Source: Bacteroidales bacterium UBA4347 (lineage in GTDB: Bacteria > Bacteroidota > Bacteroidia > Bacteroidales > P3). From it: a DNA stretch of 9,836 nucleotides. Each line of letters opens with the position of its first letter. Positions within the stretch are counted from its first letter, which is position 1. The notes beneath the pieces were generated by a model. The model did not search any database. It was not told the origin of the DNA and saw only the letters and a list, made by a program, of their open reading frames with translations. Shown here piece by piece: positions 1 through 6,623 of the stretch. The translations under genes were made by a program, and so were the position numbers. The stretch spans positions 1-9,836 of the forward strand of contig DGTB01000025.1 in the NCBI GenBank assembly GCA_002394185.1. The letters run 5' to 3'.

Positions 1-1
1 G

Positions 2-34
2 AACAATATGTAAACAATATAAAAACAATATAAG
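2..34. repeat. Tandem 11-bp A/T-rich repeat at the left window edge
   Basis: AACAATAT occurs at 2-9, 13-20 and 24-31, an exact 11-bp period with three variable bases between copies. A fourth start (AAC) is at 35-37, where the sequence turns GC-rich. The array may continue past the left edge. It lies beyond the terminator, so it probably belongs to the neighbouring locus. Its function is unknown. Confidence 0.7.
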
Positions 35-84
35 AACGGCCGTATCGGGGGCGTTCCGGGTAGGGGTTTGCCCCCACTTCGGGG

Positions 85-134
85 AAAGAAAAAAAAGAAA
101 CCTCCGCAAGGGGTTTCAGGCCTTGCGGGGGTTT
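85..134 (-). terminator. Intrinsic terminator of the giant secreted-protein gene
   Basis: On the minus strand a GC-rich hairpin has a perfect 8-bp core, CCGCAAGG/CCTTGCGG (104-111 with 121-128), and a 9-nt loop. One mismatch and five further pairs (98-102 with 130-134) extend it. It is followed by TTTCTTTTTTTTCTTT (100 down to 85). Stem plus U-tract, about 40 nt after the stop codon, is the classic Rho-independent arrangement. It points only in the minus direction. Confidence 0.88.
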
Positions 135-145
135 GTGAGGGTGGT

Positions 146-162
146 GCCGGCGTGACGCCGGC
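146..162. repeat. Perfect GC hairpin just after the giant gene
   Basis: GCCGGCG, a 3-nt loop and CGCCGGC form a perfect 7-bp stem, 11 nt after the stop codon and upstream of the terminator hairpin. There is no U-tract, so it is not itself a terminator. It may protect the mRNA 3' end or be a copy of a dispersed palindromic (REP-like) element. One copy in a window cannot tell which. Confidence 0.55.
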
Positions 163-173
163 GCTCCATGGGG

Positions 174-3100
174 TTACTTCACTATGAGCTTGCGGATGGC
201 GGTCTGCTGTTCGCCGACGATGCGGACGAAGTAGGCGCCCTGGGCATAGCCCGTGAGGTCGATGGTGAGGTTGCCGCTCTTCACGTTCCATTCACCATTG
301 ACACGGCCGTTCATGTCGACAATGGTCACGGTGGTCTGTCCCTCGAGGCCGCTGACGGTGACCGTCGAGCTGGCGGGGTTGGGGAAGAGGGCGATGGCGG
401 AGTTGTCGACGGAGGCGATGCCGGTGGGGTCAGCCTCGGTGGTGAAGGTCAGCGTGCTGCTCCATTCGCTGAAGAGCTCGTCGGAGCAGAGGGCGCGGAC
501 CTTGACGTTGTACTGGGTCGAGGGCGTGAGGTTGCGGAAGGTGTAGGCGGGGTTGGTGCTCTCGACGCTGAGGCCGTCGCCGTAGTTCACCTCCCAGCGG
601 TTCTGGCCGGCGGGGGCGGTCCAGGTGATGGCAGCCATGTTGTGGCTGAGGGAGATGACCTGGAGGTTGGAGACGGTGTCGCAGGTGGGGGCAACGGTGC
701 TGGTGGTGCGGAGCTGACGCACAACGCTGGCCGTGGAGCTGTCGGTGGCCGAGCAGAGGGCGACGACGTACATGTCGTAGACCGTGTCGGTGGCCATGTT
801 GGAGAGGGTGATGCTGTTGGTGGACACCGTCTGGCGGGTCCAGCTGGCGGCGCCGCTGAGGCGATAGTAGAAGTTGTAGTTGGCGGCGGAGCCGTTCCAG
901 GTGGCGGTGGCGGTGGTCTCGTCGGTCATCTGGGCCTGCAGTCCGGTGGGACGCGGGCAGGAGGCGCCGTTGTTGCAACGGATGTAGAGCTCGTAGCCGG
1001 TGTGGCACATGGCGCCGCTGGTGAAGGTGATGGTCAGCGCACCGGTGGAGGAGGTGGCGAGGATGGTGTTGAGCAGGGTGTCGCGGCCGTTGACGGTGTT
1101 GTAGGTATAGAGGACAACGCCGGTGGTGCCTTCGCCGTCGTAGATGGTCAGCGTGGCGGGATCCATGCCGAAGCCGAATTTGCCGCCGAAGACCTCAAGC
1201 TGGCTGCCGGCATCGGCGGAACGGACGACGAGGGCAGAGTTGCTGTTGCCGAGGTAGCCGGCAATGGGGCCACCGTTGTCGTAGACCACGAAACCGCAAC
1301 CCTCGACGGTATCGGCCACGGGGTTGTTGTTCATGATGACGGTGCCGGCACCGAATTCGGTCTTCACCCAGTTGCTCTGGCTGTAGCCGCAGTCGCTGCG
1401 CACGAAGAAGTTGTAGACTCCGCCGCCCTGGAGGATGCCGACGGGGATGGTGTAGAAGGTGTCGGTGACGGTGGTGAAGTTGGAGCTGGGCATGGTGTAG
1501 AGGGAGTCAATGCTGACGGTGGAGGTGTCGACATAGACCTGCCACTGCGAGGCGTCACCCATGGGGGTCCAGGAGAAGGTGGAGGCCTCGGGGTCAATCA
1601 GGTTGTGGCCCACCACGTTGTCCACGGGGAAGCAAGAGGGAAGCTCATGGATGAAGATATTGTCGATGAGAGCCCACTCGTTCCAGTCGCGGAACTGGCC
1701 GAAGACCACGCGCTCGGCGCCGGAAGGAATATTGTAGTTGATGAAGAAGATGGTCTTGCGGACATGGCTGGCACGCGAGTAGTTGGGGTCCTGAATGGTG
1801 TCGAGCCAGCCCAGCAGAGTGCCGTTGGCGTCGGCCACGCCGATGAGGATACCATCGTTTTCGGCAATAGTGCCCACCTTGGCGTCGAACTCAACCTTGT
1901 ATTTGGTGATGTCGCCCACCAGCTGGGGAAGGACGGCATAGTTGGCGCCGCCGCCGTAGTTGGAGCGGAAGAAGCATCCACCATCATAATGGGTGACGCC
2001 GTTGGGGTTGGCGAAGGACCAGCAGGGAGGCATCACATCTTCGGCGTAGGCGTCGAAGTTTTCGCTGTAGGGCAGTCCGAGCGGAGCGCAGAGGGTCTGG
2101 GCCGAGGCAATGGTCCAGAGGGTATCGGTGTTGCAGATGAAGCCGACGCGGATCTCGTAGAGGGTGGCGGCGGAGAGGCCGGTGATGGAGAAGGAGGTGT
2201 CCGTGGTGGTCTGGGCAGCGCTCCAGTCGTCGTTGGCGCTATGGTACTCAATGGCGAAGGTGCCACTGGTGCCGTTGGCGCTCCAAGTCAGGCCGATATC
2301 GTTGGTATTGGGGGTGGCCACGATGTTGGCAGGATACATGCAGCCTTCGTCAAGATGGATGTTGATGTCGTCGATGTCGGCGGAGCTGTAGGTGTCGTTG
2401 CTGACGTAGCGGAAGGCGATGTGGAAGGTGGAGTCGTGGTAGGCCGTGAGGCTGGAGGTGTTGAACTCGCGCAGGGCGTAGTCGCTGGCGCCGGAGATGG
2501 TCAGCAGGGGGATGAAGGTGGTGTCGACAGCGGGGTTGGTCATGACGCCGGCCTCGAGGCTGACGGTGCCGCTATAGCCTTGCACAGCAGCGCCCCAGAA
2601 AGCGACGTAGATGCTGTCGCCAGCCAGAGGCACAGCCCCGGTGGCGATGATGCTGGTACCGTTGATACCTTCGAAATGGATGGCTTTAGTGCCGCTGTTG
2701 GCGTGGTCGTCGGTGACGGCAGGATAGGTATAATTGCTCCAATAGGAGGTGCCGTTGGCGCCGGTGTTGTTCCAGCAGGAGGGCATGTTGCCGAGGGTCT
2801 CGGCCTCAAAGTCGTTGGTGTAAGGAAGGACCATGGTGCCACAGGCGGTGCGCACGGTGATGGTGCGGGCTGCGGAGGTGTCGACGCCGGGGACACAGAC
2901 TGCCTTCACGCTGAAGGTGTAGACGGTGTTGGGGTTGAGTCCGGAGTAGGACTCGGTGCCGTTGGAACCGGTAGTGTAGGCGTCGCCGTTGAAGGAGATA
3001 AGATATTCGGACACGTCGCTAAGCTCGTTCCAAACGAAGGTGATGTTGTTGGAGTCGATGACGGTGGCAGCCACGCCGGTGGGAGTAAGGCAGGAGGGGC

Positions 3101-6100
3101 AGGCGTTGGCGATGCTGTCGGTGTGGTTGACGCCGCCGTTGGCGGAGGAGTAGATCTCGGTGCTGGCGCCGTCGAAGATGGTGTAGCTAGCCTCGTTGTC
3201 AAAGTTGCCGGTCTGCCAGTTGAAGGTGACAGGGATGCCGGCGCAGACGTTGACCAAAGCGGTGTCGTAGATGGTGGTGCTGCTCACGTTCTGGCTGGGC
3301 ATGCTGTAGGAAGCGACCTCGGTACCATTCTGGAAGAAGTGCAGGGTGGCGCCGTTCCAGCCGTCGCCATAGGAATCCTGTGCGGCAACGATGATGTTGC
3401 ACGAGCCGTTGGCGCAGTCGGTGGTGAAGGTGAAGGGGCTATAGGCCGAGGTGTCGACGCTGCAGTCGGTGGCCACATAGGCGGTGTAGGTGGTGCGGGC
3501 AGTGAGATTCTGGAAAGTGTAGAACGTGTCGGTTACGTTGACGGTATCAGCGCCGAGAGCCACGAGCCAAGCATTGGCATCGCCACGGTTCCAAGAGAGG
3601 GTGACGGTGGTGGCGCCATAGCTGGCGGTGTCGAGGGCAATATGCATGGGGGCAATGCAAGCGGGGCAGGGAGTGGCAACAGTGGCCAGGACAGCGCCGG
3701 ATTGGCGGTTTTCCATGCCGCTGATGGTGAAGACCGTATTGCCACCGCCATCGGTGACGGTGCCTTGCATTTCATCGGGATAGTTGCCACGGGTGAAACG
3801 GATTTCCACAGGAGAAGTGGAGCAGACCTCTATGGTTTCGGTGGCGGCGGCGCCAGAAGCAATGGTGCCGGAGCCCACTTCGACACCAGCCTGATAGACA
3901 TTGATGGCGTTGCCGTTCCAGCCATCGCCGTAGGAGTCGACCATGTTGAGGGTGATGTTGCAGGTGGCATCGGCGCAAAGGGTGGCGAAAATGATGTCGC
4001 TGACAGCAGACATTCCGTCGTCGCCACCGCAGTTGGCGCGAACATGGACGGTGTGGCCAGTCATGGCGTCGAGGCCGGTGATGGTATAGGTGTTTACATT
4101 GACGGTTTCGTAGTCGTTGCTGTCGACGGCCACAAGCCACTCGGTCTCGGTGCCACCGGCGGTCCATCTGATGGTGGCGCCGTCGGTGGTGATGGAGTCA
4201 ACAGTGAGGCCTGTCACCATGGGGCAGGAGATGGCGGTCTGGAAGCTGTTGAAGGGGCGCACATCGGAGGTGCTGCCGCCACAGTTGGAAGTCACCCAGG
4301 CATAGTAGGTGGTCTGGCCGTCGAGGCCGGTGATGGTGTAGGTGGTGTCGGTGACGTTGACAGAGATGTTGTCAGCGCTGGTGGCATCGTTCACGGTGCC
4401 GTAGGTGACAACGTAGCCGCTAACGCCAGGGACGGGGCTCCAGGCGAGGTGGGCGGTATGGGCCGTAATGCTGTCGGGAGCATAGGCGGTCTGGGGACGT
4501 GCGCAACCGGTGTACTCGGTGATGTTCACATCGTCGAATTTACCTATGTAGCCATTACCATAGGCAAGCCATGCAATACGATAGTTGGCGGTAGCGTCGA
4601 GGGTGGAGGTGTTGAATTCATACTCGTTCCAGGCGCCTGTTTCCGTCACGGTCACCAGCGGGATGAAGGTATTGGTGTCGCGGGGATTGGTGATGACACC
4701 GGCCTTGATCCAGCCGCTGTTGAGACGGGCCCAGAAGCTGACGTTGATGGCGTCGCCGATGGCTTCCATCTCGGGGCCGACCACAAGGTTGTAGTGCTCA
4801 GAGGAGTTGGCCTGCAGAAACATGGCATAGGTGCCGCCGGGGGTGTGCTGGGTGGGGTTGTCACTGCCGCCGGGCTGGTCGTTGACCGAGGGGTCGGTGC
4901 CGGCATGGATGGTGCTGTCCCAGCAGGGATACCAGGCGCCATTGAAGGCTGCATCCTCAAAGTCGACATAGATGGGCAGCTGCATGGCTCCGCAGGAGGT
5001 GCGGGCAGAGAGGTGGGCAATGGAGGAACTGTCGTTGACACTGCAGACGCTCTGTACACCGAAAGAATACAGGGTGTTGGTGCTGAGGTCAGTGAAGGTA
5101 TAGAAGGTGTCGGAAACATTGCTGTTGACAATGGAGTCGCCAATGAGGACGACAAACTGAGAGGCACCGCTGCGGGAAGTCCACGAGAGGGTGACGGCAG
5201 AGGTGGTAGCGGAGTCGACGGTGAGGTTTGCCGGGGGGATACAGGTGGGGCAGGGAGTGGTGAGTGTAATCAGGGTGTCGCCGGTAACATTGTCGGTGGT
5301 AGAGCCACTGAACACCGTGGTGCCACCACCGTCGATGACGGTAACCGTGGGAAGATAGTTGAGGCTGGCCCGGGTATAAACCACATCCACGGGGTCGGTG
5401 GAGCAGACGGAAACCGTTTGGGTACTTCCAGTCACAGAGCCAATGTTGACACCATTCTGGTACAATGTCACAGTGGGAGTATAATAAGGGGAGGCATAAG
5501 AGGCACCAGTGCTGACGGTGAGGTCGCAGGTGCTGCCTCCACACAGGGTCGAGAAGCTGCCGTTGATGGCAGAAGAGGTCTCGTTGCCGGAGCAGTTGGC
5601 CACAACAAAGAAATTATAGAGGGTGTTGGCATCAAGACCAGAGATGGTGTAGCTGGTGGTGGGACTGGTTACGTAGGAGGTGTCGCCACCAGCTTTCCAA
5701 TAGCCGATAGTATAGCTGGCACCCGTGTTGGCATTGTCGGTCCAGCTGAGGGTCATGCCGCTGCTGGTGTAGTCGCTGGCGGTGAGTGCCGTGGGACGTG
5801 CGCAGGAAGAGGGAGTGGTGTATTCGAAAGTGGTTTTGGGCAGGAAATCTTGCTGGTCGTCATAGCAATAGGAGGCGCCGGTGGCTGAGACGCCGGTAAA
5901 AGTAACATCCTGGTAGCTGGAGGAAACAGGGTGGTTGAACTCCACGAGGAGGTTGTCACCCGTGTAGGTGAACTCGCCATCGAAAGTGACGGTGAGCATC
6001 GTGGTGGTGCTGTTGAAGGTCAAAGCACCATTGTAGACCTCGGTCAGGGGCACCGTGGTGTTGATGCCCGAAAGGGTTGTCTCGGTGGTAGTGCCGAGGG

Positions 6101-6377
6101 AGACAATCCAGTTGCCGAGCCCGCTGACGCCTTGGCCATAGCCAAGTTCGTCAACGTAGAATGTCATGCTGGTGATCTGCATGTTGACCATGTCGGTCAG
6201 CATGCTGGCCGGAAAGATCATTTGGTTTCGCTGAGTCTCATCGGCGTAATAGCCGTAGAACGGTACGTAATTATTCGTTTCCGTTCCGTTGCAGACGGTC
6301 AGCGTACTCTGTGCCTTGGCCTGCCATGGAATGAACAGCAGTGCTGCAAGAGCCACTAAATTAATAAGTTTCTTCAT
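174..6377 (-). CDS. Giant secreted fibronectin type III/jelly-roll/CUB-like mosaic protein with T9SS type A sorting domain
   Basis: 2067 aa, complete. Residues 1-22 are a signal peptide (MKK, hydrophobic core, A-K-A cleavage site), which fixes the ATG at 6377. By eye the order is: N-terminal beta domain 24-190; Fn3 192-278; five-Cys module 279-379; Fn3 380-460; jelly-roll/MAM-like 462-622; Fn3 625-714; Fn3 718-800; five-Cys module 801-907; Fn3 907-987; five-Cys module 988-1096; Fn3 1096-1177; jelly-roll 1179-1343; Fn3 1346-1428; jelly-roll 1430-1579; Fn3 1582-1676; CUB-like 1688-1802; Fn3 1807-1893; Fn3 1898-1980; T9SS sorting domain 1985-2067. Most Fn3 modules open with a Cys and carry a second Cys near the end (192/262, 625/699), suggesting one disulfide each. 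No protease or glycosidase signature was recognised. By analogy with similar Bacteroidota proteins it is exported by Sec, moved across the outer membrane by T9SS, and anchored or released. An adhesive or substrate-binding role is inference. It is monocistronic, with its own promoter and terminator. Confidence 0.95.
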   Translation of the reverse strand: MKKLINLVALAALLFIPWQAKAQSTLTVCNGTETNNYVPFYGYYADETQRNQMIFPASMLTDMVNMQITSMTFYVDELGYGQGVSGLGNWIVSLGTTTETTLSGINTTVPLTEVYNGALTFNSTTTMLTVTFDGEFTYTGDNLLVEFNHPVSSSYQDVTFTGVSATGASYCYDDQQDFLPKTTFEYTTPSSCARPTALTASDYTSSGMTLSWTDNANTGASYTIGYWKAGGDTSYVTSPTTSYTISGLDANTLYNFFVVANCSGNETSSAINGSFSTLCGGSTCDLTVSTGASYASPYYTPTVTLYQNGVNIGSVTGSTQTVSVCSTDPVDVVYTRASLNYLPTVTVIDGGGTTVFSGSTTDNVTGDTLITLTTPCPTCIPPANLTVDSATTSAVTLSWTSRSGASQFVVLIGDSIVNSNVSDTFYTFTDLSTNTLYSFGVQSVCSVNDSSSIAHLSARTSCGAMQLPIYVDFEDAAFNGAWYPCWDSTIHAGTDPSVNDQPGGSDNPTQHTPGGTYAMFLQANSSEHYNLVVGPEMEAIGDAINVSFWARLNSGWIKAGVITNPRDTNTFIPLVTVTETGAWNEYEFNTSTLDATANYRIAWLAYGNGYIGKFDDVNITEYTGCARPQTAYAPDSITAHTAHLAWSPVPGVSGYVVTYGTVNDATSADNISVNVTDTTYTITGLDGQTTYYAWVTSNCGGSTSDVRPFNSFQTAISCPMVTGLTVDSITTDGATIRWTAGGTETEWLVAVDSNDYETVNVNTYTITGLDAMTGHTVHVRANCGGDDGMSAVSDIIFATLCADATCNITLNMVDSYGDGWNGNAINVYQAGVEVGSGTIASGAAATETIEVCSTSPVEIRFTRGNYPDEMQGTVTDGGGNTVFTISGMENRQSGAVLATVATPCPACIAPMHIALDTASYGATTVTLSWNRGDANAWLVALGADTVNVTDTFYTFQNLTARTTYTAYVATDCSVDTSAYSPFTFTTDCANGSCNIIVAAQDSYGDGWNGATLHFFQNGTEVASYSMPSQNVSSTTIYDTALVNVCAGIPVTFNWQTGNFDNEASYTIFDGASTEIYSSANGGVNHTDSIANACPSCLTPTGVAATVIDSNNITFVWNELSDVSEYLISFNGDAYTTGSNGTESYSGLNPNTVYTFSVKAVCVPGVDTSAARTITVRTACGTMVLPYTNDFEAETLGNMPSCWNNTGANGTSYWSNYTYPAVTDDHANSGTKAIHFEGINGTSIIATGAVPLAGDSIYVAFWGAAVQGYSGTVSLEAGVMTNPAVDTTFIPLLTISGASDYALREFNTSSLTAYHDSTFHIAFRYVSNDTYSSADIDDINIHLDEGCMYPANIVATPNTNDIGLTWSANGTSGTFAIEYHSANDDWSAAQTTTDTSFSITGLSAATLYEIRVGFICNTDTLWTIASAQTLCAPLGLPYSENFDAYAEDVMPPCWSFANPNGVTHYDGGCFFRSNYGGGANYAVLPQLVGDITKYKVEFDAKVGTIAENDGILIGVADANGTLLGWLDTIQDPNYSRASHVRKTIFFINYNIPSGAERVVFGQFRDWNEWALIDNIFIHELPSCFPVDNVVGHNLIDPEASTFSWTPMGDASQWQVYVDTSTVSIDSLYTMPSSNFTTVTDTFYTIPVGILQGGGVYNFFVRSDCGYSQSNWVKTEFGAGTVIMNNNPVADTVEGCGFVVYDNGGPIAGYLGNSNSALVVRSADAGSQLEVFGGKFGFGMDPATLTIYDGEGTTGVVLYTYNTVNGRDTLLNTILATSSTGALTITFTSGAMCHTGYELYIRCNNGASCPRPTGLQAQMTDETTATATWNGSAANYNFYYRLSGAASWTRQTVSTNSITLSNMATDTVYDMYVVALCSATDSSTASVVRQLRTTSTVAPTCDTVSNLQVISLSHNMAAITWTAPAGQNRWEVNYGDGLSVESTNPAYTFRNLTPSTQYNVKVRALCSDELFSEWSSTLTFTTEADPTGIASVDNSAIALFPNPASSTVTVSGLEGQTTVTIVDMNGRVNGEWNVKSGNLTIDLTGYAQGAYFVRIVGEQQTAIRKLIVK
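177..425 (-). other. T9SS type A C-terminal sorting domain (protein domain within the giant CDS)
   Basis: Residues 1985-2067 of the giant protein match the type A sorting domain of T9SS cargo. Visible hallmarks are LFPNPA (1997-2002), a V-x-I-x-D-x-x-G-R-V strand (2017-2026), the GAYFVRI strand (2047-2053), and a C-terminal IRKLIVK that ends at the stop codon. In this family the domain is recognised by the outer-membrane translocon and usually removed by the sortase PorU. It therefore predicts surface attachment or release of the upstream modules. The family identification is firm. The final fate of this protein is inferred. Confidence 0.93.
972..1316 (-). other. CUB-like domain (protein domain within the giant CDS)
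   Basis: Residues 1688-1802 of the giant protein. The pattern resembles CUB domains: C1694, a YDNGG stretch, an L-x-V-F-G-G-K-F core, L-T-I-Y-D-G (1743-1748), SSTGALTITFTS, and a closing G-Y-E-L-Y-I-R-C with C1791 and C1801. CUB-like folds in Bacteroidota extracellular proteins are usually non-catalytic binding modules. The call is from pattern reading and is moderately secure. Confidence 0.65.
2349..2843 (-). repeat. Jelly-roll/MAM-like module, copy 2
   Basis: Residues 1179-1343 of the giant protein. It has C-G-T-M-x-L-P, DFEA, MPSCW (1198-1202), AGVMTNP...TFIPL (1276-1291), EFNTSSL (1304-1310) and a terminal DDINI. It is the closest relative of the copy at 4512-4994, which points to internal duplication. 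A third, more divergent jelly-roll with MPPCW and a terminal DNIFI lies at 1641-2090 (residues 1430-1579). Confidence 0.7.
3090..3416 (-). repeat. Five-cysteine beta module, copy 3 (DSYGDGWNG)
   Basis: Residues 988-1096 of the giant protein. Cysteines are at 988, 993, 1045, 1093 and 1096. DSYGDGWNG is at residues 1001-1009 (3351-3377). It lies only one Fn3 domain after copy 2. It is more divergent than copies 1 and 2 in its second half, where the G-G-G-x-T-V-F stretch is replaced by F-D-G-A-S-T-E-I-Y. Confidence 0.8.
3657..3977 (-). repeat. Five-cysteine beta module, copy 2 (DSYGDGWNG)
   Basis: Residues 801-907 of the giant protein. Cysteines are at 801, 806, 852, 904 and 907. The DSYGDGWNG motif is at residues 814-822 (3912-3938). 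This Asp/Gly-rich motif recurs in many secreted proteins and could bind a metal such as calcium, but that is inference. The V-C-S-T-S-P-V and DGGGNTVF stretches align with copy 1. Confidence 0.82.
4512..4994 (-). repeat. Jelly-roll/MAM-like module, copy 1
   Basis: Residues 462-622 of the giant protein. It starts with C-G-A-M-x-L-P, then DFED, a Cys-Trp at 485-486, and an S-F-W-A strand, and ends in DDVNI. It shares AGVITNP...TFIPL and EFNTSTL with the copy at 2349-2843, with identical spacing. Domains of this shape in Bacteroidales surface proteins resemble the cleaved-adhesin/MAM-like family and are often carbohydrate- or protein-binding. The specific ligand is unknown. Confidence 0.7.
5241..5543 (-). 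repeat. Five-cysteine beta module, copy 1 (degenerate motif)
   Basis: Residues 279-379 of the giant protein. The copy keeps the five-cysteine frame seen in copies 2 and 3: C279 and C284, then C325, then the C-P-T-C pair 376/379. It also keeps the V-C-S-T-D-P-V stretch and the V-x-D-G-G-G-x-T-V-F stretch shared with copy 2. Where the other copies have DSYGDGWNG, it reads GASYASPYYT. The module joins two Fn3 domains. I do not recognise a named family. Confidence 0.8.
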
Positions 6378-6435
6378 GTTGTTTTTTTATTTGTTATTAA
6401 AATTAGTTTCCTATTTATTGTGCGTATTCAATCGG

Positions 6436-6467
6436 CAAAAGTACAACTTTTTTTCAAAGTGACCAAA
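6436..6467 (-). promoter_or_regulatory. Bacteroidota-type promoter of the giant secreted-protein gene
   Basis: On the minus strand, TACTTTTG at 6443-6436 matches the -7 consensus TAnnTTTG exactly. A TTTG -33 box lies at 6467-6464 with a 20-nt spacer, the expected arrangement for the Bacteroidota primary sigma factor. The start site should fall a few bases below 6436, giving a leader of roughly 50 nt before the ATG at 6377. The leader ends in an A-rich run (AATAAAAAAACAAC) instead of a Shine-Dalgarno sequence, as is usual in this phylum. The region is AT-rich against the GC-rich genes around it. Confidence 0.75.
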
Positions 6468-6489
6468 ATTGAATGTTTTTTTAACTATT

Positions 6490-6524
6490 CAACTCCTTAC
6501 CAACTCCTACCACGGAGGGAGTTG
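6490..6524. promoter_or_regulatory. CAACTCC direct and inverted repeats, candidate regulator site
   Basis: CAACTCC occurs at 6490-6496 and 6501-6507, 11 bp apart (one helical turn), with an inverted copy GGAGTTG at 6518-6524. The cluster lies 23-57 bp upstream of the -33 box of the giant gene, a position typical for an activator site. As RNA read through from mazG, either direct copy could pair with the inverted copy. No U-tract follows, so it is not an obvious terminator. The regulatory role is inference. Confidence 0.4.
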
Positions 6525-6556
6525 ACAGGGTGATGGTAGGCTTGTAAGTAGGTGAT

Positions 6557-6570
6557 AGATAGGCCTATCT
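6557..6570. repeat. Perfect 14-bp palindrome AGATAGGCCTATCT
   Basis: The 14-bp sequence is its own reverse complement. It lies about 55 nt after the mazG stop codon and about 90 bp upstream of the promoter of the giant gene. It has no spacer, so it would make a poor RNA hairpin but a good dimer-protein half-site pair. No U-tract follows in either direction. It could also be chance. Confidence 0.4.
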
Positions 6571-6623
6571 GCGAACTTGGCAGCAGAACGGCTTTTAACA
6601 GAATTTAAGATATGGAATCTGGG

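Noticed and set aside
168..5888. A 1906-codon open frame on the plus strand, opposite the giant gene.
   Set aside because: It is the exact codon-register mirror of the giant gene and is open only because that gene avoids TTA, CTA and TCA. Its translation is a Gly/Val/Asp/Ala-rich low-complexity string with no domain, and the minus-strand product has clear domains, a signal peptide and a sorting domain.
6501..6524. The CAACTCC/GGAGTTG stem as the mazG terminator.
   Set aside because: The stem is only 7 bp with a 10-nt loop, and no U-tract follows it in either direction. I see no clear intrinsic terminator after mazG.
6522..6527. TTGACA on the plus strand, resembling an E. coli-type -35 box.
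   Set aside because: No -10 box at the right distance and no plus-strand gene follow it, and Bacteroidota promoters do not use this consensus.
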